Below, piece by piece: positions 44,006-50,545 of a stretch of 64,000 bases of DNA. The notes under the pieces were generated by a model. It made no database searches and was not told where the DNA came from. It was given only the letters and a program-made list of their open reading frames with translations. The position numbers and the translations under genes are program-made. Location of the stretch: contig DGCD01000004.1 in assembly GCA_002384935.1 (NCBI GenBank), positions 12,161-76,160 on the forward strand. Direction: 5' to 3'. The stretch's first letter is position 1. Each line of letters begins with the position of its first letter. Origin of the DNA: Pusillimonas sp. UBA3987. Lineage in GTDB: Bacteria; Pseudomonadota; Gammaproteobacteria; Burkholderiales; Burkholderiaceae_B.

Positions 44006-44905
44006 CTACTTTCGGACAACACCATCCGTATGTCGCCACACTTTCTCGAAAAGCAAACATGTCGCGGGCTTTAGTCGCCTTCTGTGTTCACGCACCTGGC
44101 GCCAACCATAGGCCGCAGCGCATACAACGCCAATGCGGACACTTAAACTTGGAAGCGTCTTTAGTAAATGCACAGTGCGTCGCGCTGCCATCAACCATGG
44201 CAGTCTCATCCATGCCGTCCACAATTCGTTGCGAGCCGTGGTCCTGCGACGCAAGGTCGCATCCCGAAATGATGATGGCCAATGGGACACCTCAAGCGCC
44301 GGGGCATAGGCGATGATGCCACCTGCGTCGAGAATATCCATTGCAAGCAAGGCTTCTTCGCCCCCAATGAAAAATGGGGCCCAATATCCTCCCGCATCCA
44401 GAAACGATTGGGTACGCATGATGCTGGCACCTGCCATGAAACCGATCAATTGCGGCCCGACGCCCTCAATATGGGGTAGCGGGCTCTCGGCCATCACCGA
44501 GCAAGTGGCATCTGGTTGCTTTTCGGGGCCGACCAAAACTCTCGCACTCAAGACGGCAAGCTCGGGCTTTGACTCGAGAATCTCCACGGCGGTCACCAGC
44601 GCCTCTGGCTCCCACCACGTATCGTCGTCACAAAAGGCAACGTAGGGCGTAACAACGTGTGCGACGCCCAGATTTCGGCCCGCAGCACCCAGATTACGCG
44701 GGGCGCGAACCAGTAACACGCCTGGAAACCTGTGCTTAAGTCGCGCCGCGGTTCCATCGGTTCCGCCATTGTCTACAACGATGACCGGATATCGCTGAGG
44801 CAGTGCCAGCAGTCGTTCCAGCGTTCGACACAACTCTTCAAAACGGTTATAGGTCAGCACAACGATTGATACCCGTGACCCCGCCCGCCACGCACACTGC
44901 ATCAT
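44006..44905 (-). CDS. Glycosyltransferase family 2 protein
   Basis: 299 residues from ATG 44905, which overlaps the PIG-L stop as ATGA; a GTG at 44926 in frame is less likely. GT-A fold: Val-Val-Leu-Thr-Tyr-Asn-Arg, Val-Asp-Asn-Gly-Gly-Thr-Asp-Gly-Thr, Asn-Leu-Gly-Ala-Ala-Gly-Arg-Asn, metal motif Cys-Asp-Asp-Asp-Thr, and Gly-Gly-Glu-Glu-Ala. It resembles rhamnosyltransferase-like GT2 enzymes. With the PIG-L deacetylase gene directly upstream it probably acts on an acylated amino-sugar glycan, but that is inference. Confidence 0.85.
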   Translation of the reverse strand: MMQCAWRAGSRVSIVVLTYNRFEELCRTLERLLALPQRYPVIVVDNGGTDGTAARLKHRFPGVLLVRAPRNLGAAGRNLGVAHVVTPYVAFCDDDTWWEPEALVTAVEILESKPELAVLSARVLVGPEKQPDATCSVMAESPLPHIEGVGPQLIGFMAGASIMRTQSFLDAGGYWAPFFIGGEEALLAMDILDAGGIIAYAPALEVSHWPSSFRDATLRRRTTARNELWTAWMRLPWLMAARRTVHLLKTLPSLSVRIGVVCAAAYGWRQVREHRRRLKPATCLLFEKVWRHTDGVVRK

Positions 44906-45612
44906 GAACGTCTGCCCACGGAACACGACAAATGCCAGAAATGTTCACTCTGCCTTAGAATGCTTGGCTTGCTCCCTGGTCCCAGACCGACCAATTGGCT
45001 GCGATAAGCGGATACCGCTGCAGCCTTCTGCCGGGTTGCAGGACATTGCAAGTTAACCGGGGACATGCTCACGCCCTGAATATACAGCAGGGACAGCCGC
45101 TCCTGGACCAAACCGACTTGCTTCCGATAAGGAATGTCCTCATAAGCAAACCACTGAATATCAGGGAAAAACCCACATATCGCCATCAGGGCATCCGACA
45201 ACCGAATATGATCTCCATGGAACAAACCCAAAGGCATAAAGACGTTGTCAGACTGCAACTGGGCAACCACCCGGAACAACGTGTCAACCAGTTGCACATC
45301 ATCGATGTCTGCTTCACCGGTGTATTGGCTATCAAGGAAATCGAACTCAAGCGCTTTCGCGTGCAGGGCAAAAAGCGCTCGCCGGTTTTCCATTGTGCGC
45401 TCTCGCATTGCGTGGCAGGATCGATCAAAGCCACACCGACGATCCCAGTCCGTCAACAGTTCTGCATCCGATGGCACTCCGCCAAAGACCGTTATCACAG
45501 TGCTGCCCGGTCGACCGGCCAGAAAGTTGCCACAACTAAAAACAGCGTCATCATAATGTGGAGAAACAATCAACGCAGGCGCATTGGACTGAAATAATTC
45601 ATCAGACATCAT
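44902..45612 (-). CDS. PIG-L family deacetylase
   Basis: 236 residues. The zinc motif Ser-Pro-His-Tyr-Asp-Asp-Ala-Val-Phe-Ser-Cys-Gly (about 18-29) and the second motif Phe-His-Gly-Asp-His mark the PIG-L/MshB fold. Such enzymes remove acetyl groups from N-acetylglucosamine on small molecules or glycolipids. ATG 45612 (or 45609) is used rather than a GTG at 45624. It lies 33 bases after the CBS-domain gene on the same strand and is coupled to the GT2 gene, so all three may share the promoter at 46202-46218. Confidence 0.87.
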   Translation of the reverse strand: MMSDELFQSNAPALIVSPHYDDAVFSCGNFLAGRPGSTVITVFGGVPSDAELLTDWDRRCGFDRSCHAMRERTMENRRALFALHAKALEFDFLDSQYTGEADIDDVQLVDTLFRVVAQLQSDNVFMPLGLFHGDHIRLSDALMAICGFFPDIQWFAYEDIPYRKQVGLVQERLSLLYIQGVSMSPVNLQCPATRQKAAAVSAYRSQLVGLGPGSKPSILRQSEHFWHLSCSVGRRS

Positions 45613-45645
45613 CGTGGAACCCACTTGCTTCGCATAAAATGCCGG

Positions 45646-46068
45646 TCAGCGCCCGGGCTGGGATATGCCTTTCAGAGCCTGGTTTACCTCGCCTGAGGCA
45701 TTCGTGCCAACAGCGAGATCGCCCAGGGCCACGATGCCCACCAACCGCTTATCCTGATTGACCACTGGCAAGCGCCGAATCTGGCGCTGGCTCATTAGTT
45801 CGGCGGCCTGTTCGACAGAATCGTTCTCATAAGCCCAAGTAAGGGATTCCGACATGACTTCCCGAACTTTTGTACTGCCGGCATAACCCTTCGCCACGGC
45901 GCGAATAGCAATATCACGGTCCGACAATACGCCGATCAAGCGGTCATTCTCACCGACCGGCATGGATCCGAAATTGCCGTCCCGCATTTGCTGCGCCGCA
46001 TCTTCGAGCGTCATCTCGGGATTAAGAATTTTTACATCCGTACTCATCACATCTCTAAGTTTTTGCAT
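45646..46068 (-). CDS. Tandem CBS-domain protein
   Basis: 140 residues holding one Bateman module: CBS1 (about 5-62, Thr-Leu-Glu-Asp-Ala-Ala-Gln-Gln-Met, then Gly-Val-Leu-Ser-Asp-Arg-Asp-Ile-Ala) and CBS2 (about 72-130, with Gln-Arg-Gln-Ile-Arg-Arg-Leu-Pro-Val and Gly-Ile-Val-Ala-Leu-Gly-Asp). CBS pairs bind adenine nucleotides; stand-alone forms are often induced by stress, and their partners are not known. TAGGAG precedes the ATG. A strong sigma-54 site lies at 46202-46218. Confidence 0.9.
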   Translation of the reverse strand: MQKLRDVMSTDVKILNPEMTLEDAAQQMRDGNFGSMPVGENDRLIGVLSDRDIAIRAVAKGYAGSTKVREVMSESLTWAYENDSVEQAAELMSQRQIRRLPVVNQDKRLVGIVALGDLAVGTNASGEVNQALKGISQPGR

Positions 46069-46201
46069 TGCAAACTCCTAATGTCGTTTGAAAAAATTTC
46101 CATCACTGCTCGGTAAAAATGCGCCATGGCTGACACTGCAACACTGATGAAGGTAGGTTGGTAACCCGGTTGCCTTCCCTCTTTTAGGGTTTGCGCTTAC
46201 C

Positions 46202-46218
46202 TGCAAGTCTTATGCCAG
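46202..46218 (-). promoter_or_regulatory. sigma-54 promoter of the CBS/PIG-L/GT2 unit
   Basis: The minus strand reads CTGGCATAAGACTTGCA, a near-perfect consensus with GG-N10-GC. It differs from the PRC-barrel promoter (30901-30917) at only two of 17 positions. Expected start is near 46191, leader about 123 bases. Confidence 0.82.
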
Positions 46219-46261
46219 TCCCGCCCGTTCTAAATACAGATCGCGGCTATGCCGACACTTT

Positions 46262-46278
46262 CGGGAATGCCTCTTGCT
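46262..46278 (+). promoter_or_regulatory. sigma-54 promoter of the formate dehydrogenase operon
   Basis: CGGGAATGCCTCTTGCT: GG-N10-GC and CTTGCT intact; A instead of C after GG. Expected start is near 46289, 41 bases before ATG 46330. A second possible register (TTGGTAACCCGGTTGCC, 46158-46174) lies further upstream. The site falls inside an open frame that extends upstream of the true start. Confidence 0.6.
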
Positions 46279-46329
46279 AAAAGCCCTGCTTACGCGCTCA
46301 AACCTGACCCCGAAAAGCAAGGAGTTCTA

Positions 46330-49305
46330 ATGAACAAGGCTGAAGATTGCACGATATTCTTTGACGACAAGCGGCTAACAGGAAAAAACAATGAGCCGCT
46401 GGTGGATTTCCTTAGTAATCACGGTATTGATTTACCCCATGTTTGTTACCACCGCGCGCTAGGCCCCCTGCAGACCTGCGACGTCTGTTGGGTTGAGGTA
46501 AACGGCGAGCTACAGCGTGGTTGCGCGATCAAGACCCATGACGGGCTCACCATCTCCAGTAATGCACGGCGTGCTGATGCCGCCCGGCACGAAGGCATGG
46601 ACAGACTTCTAGGCAAACATGAACTGTATTGCACGGTATGCGAAAACAATACCGGAGACTGTACGCTGCACAATACCGTATCGGACATGAACATACCGAT
46701 TCAACGCTATGAGTTCAAGCGTAAACCCTACGAAAAAGACCAAACCAATCCGTTCTACACCTATGATCCCGATCAGTGCATTCTTTGTGGACGCTGCGTC
46801 GAGGCCTGTCAGAACGTCGAGGTCAATGAGACTCTGAGTATCGACTACAACATGGAAAATCCCAGGGTGCTCTGGGATGGCGGACAAACGATCGAGGGTT
46901 CGAGCTGCGTCAGTTGCGGCCATTGCGTCACCGTCTGCCCTTGCAATGCTTTGATGGAAAATACCATGCAGCCCGACGCCGGCCCCTTCACTGCCCTGCC
47001 GCAGTCTCTAAAGCGGCCGATGATTGATATCGTCAAGAAGCTGGAAAACACCATTGGCGCACCACCGATCACCGCCATTTCCAACATGGATATGCACTGG
47101 CGGCAACCCGAAATAAAGCGCACCAAGACCGTCTGTACCTATTGCGGCGTAGGCTGTTCCTTCGAAATGTGGACCCGGGACCGACATATCCTCAAGGTTC
47201 AGCCCATGGACGAGGCGCCGGTGAATGGTATTTCCACCTGTATCAAGGGCAAATTCGCCTGGGACTTCGTGAATAGTGAGAAGCGGTTGACGACGCCTTT
47301 GATCCGTGAAAACGGAAGATTTCGTGAGGCAGACTGGGATGAGGCACTGGATCTGGTCGCGAGTCGATTATTGCGCGATTGCGACCGCCATGGGCCAAAC
47401 GCGATCGGATTTATCGGGTCGAGCAAGGCCAGCAACGAGGAGGCCTACCTCACACAGAAAATCGCGCGACTAATCATTGGCACCAATAACGTAGATAACT
47501 CATCGCGTTACTGTCAGAACCCAGCTACCAAAGGGCTGTTTCGCACCGTCGGCTATGGCGGCGACGCAGGCACGATTGAAGACATCGAAAAAGCCGATCT
47601 GGTCGTGCTTGTGGGCAGTAACCTGACGGAAAACCACCCGGTGATCGCTTCCCGGGTTAAGGCGGCTAAGAAATTGCGGGGGCAAAAGCTGATCGTGGTC
47701 GATCCTCGCAAGCACGAAATGGCTGAACGTGCCGACATTTTCATGCGCCCCAAAATGAGTACGGACCTTATTTGGGCAACGGCTTTTTCTCGCTATATGT
47801 TCGAGAATGGCTATGCTGATCAGGCGTTTCTGCACAACGAGGTCAATCAGGTCGAAGAGTATCGTCGTTCAATTGAACCTTTCACCATGAAATATGCCGC
47901 CGAAATGACCCACATGCCTCTGGACGTGCTGATCGAGGCGGCAGAAATGGTCGGCCAGGCCAAGTCCGTTTGTCTGCTCTGGGCGATGGGTATTACACAG
48001 CACAGCCACGGCGCAGATACCAGCACGGCGCTGTCAAATCTATTGCTGGTGACCGGTAACTATGGTCGACCGGGCACAGGTGGCTATCCGATGCGCGGCC
48101 ACAACAATGTTCAAGGGGCGAGTGACTTCGGTTGCCTGAAAAACATGTATCCGGGTTACGAAAAGGTCACCGACGAGGCAGTGCGCAATAAATGGGCCAA
48201 GGCTTGGGGCGTGGAGAAGGAAAAGCTTTCCCTTGAAATAGGTGCAGACAATTTCACCATGGTTCAGGATGCTGATACCGATAAGATCCGCGCCATGTAC
48301 GTCATCGGCGAGGAAACAGCGTTCTCCGATGCAGACACCCAAAATGTACACACTGGTTTTGAAAAGCTGGAATTTCTGGTCGTACAAGACATATTCCTTA
48401 GCCGCACCGCTCAATTTGCCGATGTCGTATTACCGGGCAGTCCAAGTGTTGAAAAAGACGGTACTTTCGTCAATACCGAGCGGCGTATCCAACGCTTTTA
48501 CGAAGTAATGCCGCCGCTGGGAAATAGCCGTCCGGATTGGCAGATATTGACGGACCTTGCCAAACGCATGGGCCACGATTGGGGTTATAAGCATCCTTCA
48601 GAGATTATGGATGAAGTCGCCAGCATTGCCGACATATTTAAAGGGGTCAGTTATCCCCGGCTGGAAGGCTGGAACTCGCAGTGCTGGCCGGTAAAGGAGG
48701 ACGGCACTGACACCCCCTTGCTCTACACCGACGGTTTCAACACCGAAGATGGCAAGGCCATTCTTTTTCCTCTGGAATGGACGGAACCAGACGAGGCGGT
48801 CGACGACGATTACGATTTGATGCTGGATAACGGGCGCATGTTGGAGCACTTCCAGGGCACTAATCAAACAGGACGCTCTCCGGGCATCGACGGCTTGCTG
48901 CCAAACTGGTTTGTTGAAGTCAGTCCGGAGCTGGCAAATCAGCACGCCATACAGGACGGCACATGGGTAAGGGTGAAATCACGGCGGGCATCCCTGGACC
49001 TTCCCGCCCTGGTAACCGACCGGGTACACGGCAACGTCCTGTTTATATCCATCCATCAGGGCAAGCCGGGATTGAACCTGCTCACCGGTGAACACCATGA
49101 CCCCGTCGTGAATACACCGGCCTTCAAGGAGACTGCAGTTAGCCTGGAAGTGCTGCCGAGAACCAACGATGGCTCCCCGTTGCCGAAACACAATTTCCGT
49201 AACGGCCACCGCACGCCTAACGAAGGGGTACAAGCGGAAGTCAAATGGGCTCAAAAAGAATACGTCTTTCCTCCTGCCCAACAACCAAATCCGGAGAAAC
49301 TCTAA
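46330..49305 (+). CDS. Molybdopterin formate dehydrogenase alpha subunit, YjgC/YrhE (ForC) type
   Basis: 991 residues. A 2Fe-2S plant-ferredoxin domain (Cys39, 50, 53, 65), a His/Cys cluster (about 97-114), two 4Fe-4S motifs (Cys150-x2-Cys-x2-Cys-x3-Cys160 and Cys193-x2-Cys-x2-Cys-x3-Cys203), then the MopB catalytic domain with Cys269-x2-Cys-x3-Cys276. The Mo ligand is Cys395, not selenocysteine. The residue after it is Gln396, where most formate dehydrogenases have His, as in the Bacillus YjgC/YrhE group, whose members are also paired with a DUF1641 gene. It should oxidise formate to CO2. AAGGAG before ATG 46330 and the promoter at 46262-46278 set the start. TAATG overlap with the next gene. 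Confidence 0.92.
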   Translation: MNKAEDCTIFFDDKRLTGKNNEPLVDFLSNHGIDLPHVCYHRALGPLQTCDVCWVEVNGELQRGCAIKTHDGLTISSNARRADAARHEGMDRLLGKHELYCTVCENNTGDCTLHNTVSDMNIPIQRYEFKRKPYEKDQTNPFYTYDPDQCILCGRCVEACQNVEVNETLSIDYNMENPRVLWDGGQTIEGSSCVSCGHCVTVCPCNALMENTMQPDAGPFTALPQSLKRPMIDIVKKLENTIGAPPITAISNMDMHWRQPEIKRTKTVCTYCGVGCSFEMWTRDRHILKVQPMDEAPVNGISTCIKGKFAWDFVNSEKRLTTPLIRENGRFREADWDEALDLVASRLLRDCDRHGPNAIGFIGSSKASNEEAYLTQKIARLIIGTNNVDNSSRYCQNPATKGLFRTVGYGGDAGTIEDIEKADLVVLVGSNLTENHPVIASRVKAAKKLRGQKLIVVDPRKHEMAERADIFMRPKMSTDLIWATAFSRYMFENGYADQAFLHNEVNQVEEYRRSIEPFTMKYAAEMTHMPLDVLIEAAEMVGQAKSVCLLWAMGITQHSHGADTSTALSNLLLVTGNYGRPGTGGYPMRGHNNVQGASDFGCLKNMYPGYEKVTDEAVRNKWAKAWGVEKEKLSLEIGADNFTMVQDADTDKIRAMYVIGEETAFSDADTQNVHTGFEKLEFLVVQDIFLSRTAQFADVVLPGSPSVEKDGTFVNTERRIQRFYEVMPPLGNSRPDWQILTDLAKRMGHDWGYKHPSEIMDEVASIADIFKGVSYPRLEGWNSQCWPVKEDGTDTPLLYTDGFNTEDGKAILFPLEWTEPDEAVDDDYDLMLDNGRMLEHFQGTNQTGRSPGIDGLLPNWFVEVSPELANQHAIQDGTWVRVKSRRASLDLPALVTDRVHGNVLFISIHQGKPGLNLLTGEHHDPVVNTPAFKETAVSLEVLPRTNDGSPLPKHNFRNGHRTPNEGVQAEVKWAQKEYVFPPAQQPNPEKL

Positions 49306-49787
49306 TGGCCGAACGCATTGATTATAAAGTCCAACCCACGCCACTCGGCCCGGACGCCCATCAGGAGCTTGAGCGGTTGCTTCAAAGCCTGCACGAGCAA
49401 GGAATACTGCGCTTTGCGAACGACCTTGTGCGCTCGCAAACCCAACTCGCCCAAGTGCTGGTCGACGGCATCGGCAAAGAAGGTACATTGAACGCAATTC
49501 AGAATCTGTCAATCCTTGGCATGGCGCTATCGCGCATTGCACCTGAGGAGTTTTACAAGGTGGTTTTCGGGCTGAAGGATGCTGTTCTGGAGCTCAATAA
49601 GCATACTCCACCACATGATGGAGTTGATGCTCCGGGGGTCACTGGCGCGTACAAGATGCTCAATGACGACAAACTATGGGCGTCGCTAAAACCCATCATC
49701 GAATCGATCAAGGTATTCTCCAAGCGGATGGAAGAGGAGGCCGATAAGCCCGTGACGAAACACACAGGCAAATCAACGGAGAACTGA
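49305..49787 (+). CDS. DUF1641 protein, partner of the formate dehydrogenase
   Basis: 160 residues, mostly helical, with the DUF1641 core at about 55-115 (Leu-Ser-Ile-Leu-Gly-Met-Ala-Leu, then Gly-Val-Thr-Gly-Ala-Tyr-Lys-Met-Leu-Asn-Asp). Genes of this family sit next to YjgC/YrhE-type formate dehydrogenases in Bacillus and others and probably act as a second subunit that helps pass electrons to the membrane; that role is inferred. The start ATG shares a base with the upstream stop (TAATG). Another in-frame start inside the upstream gene is rejected. Confidence 0.85.
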   Translation: MAERIDYKVQPTPLGPDAHQELERLLQSLHEQGILRFANDLVRSQTQLAQVLVDGIGKEGTLNAIQNLSILGMALSRIAPEEFYKVVFGLKDAVLELNKHTPPHDGVDAPGVTGAYKMLNDDKLWASLKPIIESIKVFSKRMEEEADKPVTKHTGKSTEN

Positions 49788-49815
49788 AGCCTAGACGATG
49801 AGCAAACCCGGGTGG

Positions 49816-49832
49816 CAGGCATGAGACTTGCT
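49816..49832 (+). promoter_or_regulatory. sigma-54 promoter of the small zinc-ribbon gene
   Basis: CAGGCATGAGACTTGCT: GG-N10-GC, GGCATGA and TTGCT intact. Expected start is near 49843, leader about 100 bases. It lies just after the DUF1641 stop. Confidence 0.75.
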
Positions 49833-49942
49833 CATATTACAAATGTCGCGCTCAGTAATACGAGACGATCGACCCACTGGTACTTTCATGCAACACAACA
49901 CTTCGGCGGGAAATACACCACGCTTAGGTCAAGGAGATTTCT

Positions 49943-50179
49943 ATGGGGAAATGCGATTCATGCGGTAATGAATACGATAAATCTTTCGAGATAACGACTC
50001 AGGACAAAACATACACGTTTGACAGCTTCGAATGCGCGATTCGGACCGTCGCACCGGTTTGCGAGCAATGCGGTGTGTGCATTATCGGACATGGTCTGGA
50101 GAAGAGTGGACAAATCTTCTGCTGCGACCATTGTGCCAGCAAGCAAGGAGTGACAGAGCTAAAGGATCGCGCCGACTAA
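49943..50179 (+). CDS. Small Cys-rich metal-binding protein
   Basis: 78 residues with eight or nine Cys in paired motifs: Cys4-x2-Cys7 near the N-terminus, Cys-Glu-Gln-Cys-Gly-Val-Cys in the middle, and Cys-Cys-Asp-His-Cys near the end. This fits a treble-clef or double zinc-ribbon fold like that of small MYM/LIM-like bacterial proteins. No enzyme motif is present. AAGGAG precedes the ATG. It stands alone behind its own sigma-54 promoter. Function unknown; metal storage or a regulatory adaptor are possible. Confidence 0.85.
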   Translation: MGKCDSCGNEYDKSFEITTQDKTYTFDSFECAIRTVAPVCEQCGVCIIGHGLEKSGQIFCCDHCASKQGVTELKDRAD

Positions 50180-50195
50180 ATAGCGTGTCCGGGCC

Positions 50196-50540
50196 TTAGC
50201 CACAAGCTGGTACAAGCAAAACAGGTAACGTCTCCCAGAAGATGGCCACTGCAGAAAGTAGGCTGAGCGCAGCCGCAAGCCGTTGCATAAATGCTGCATT
50301 CCCGGACACGCCTTTCGTTCTATGACGCAAAATTCTATAAAACCAAACCATGGCAACTAGTGCGCACACACCGGCCATGACAATGAGCCAAGAGGTCAAG
50401 GGCAGCCCCGCCCAAGAACGATCCGGGGCCGGCCGCGCACAGTTCAAGCCATTAGCTGTATAGATAACGAAGAAATGAACCAACCAGATAATGGGGCCGG
50501 CCAGCATCAATAGGAATGTCCGCGAGAAACCAAGGTTCAT
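50196..50540 (-). CDS. Small membrane protein of the oxidase operon
   Basis: 114 residues with three hydrophobic spans (about 10-29, 45-68, 87-107) and a Cys in the loop after the first. It starts 5 bases after the ctaD stop on the same strand, so it is the third gene of coxB-ctaD. Proteins of this size end similar oxidase operons in other Burkholderiales, perhaps as a small subunit or assembly factor. The longer upstream open frame lies inside ctaD and is not used. Confidence 0.75.
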   Translation of the reverse strand: MNLGFSRTFLLMLAGPIIWLVHFFVIYTANGLNCARPAPDRSWAGLPLTSWLIVMAGVCALVAMVWFYRILRHRTKGVSGNAAFMQRLAAALSLLSAVAIFWETLPVLLVPACG

Positions 50541-50545
50541 ATCGT

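Noticed and set aside
49812..49994. 60-residue open frame before the zinc-ribbon gene
   Set aside because: It starts inside the sigma-54 site, has no ribosome site and overlaps the real gene in another frame.
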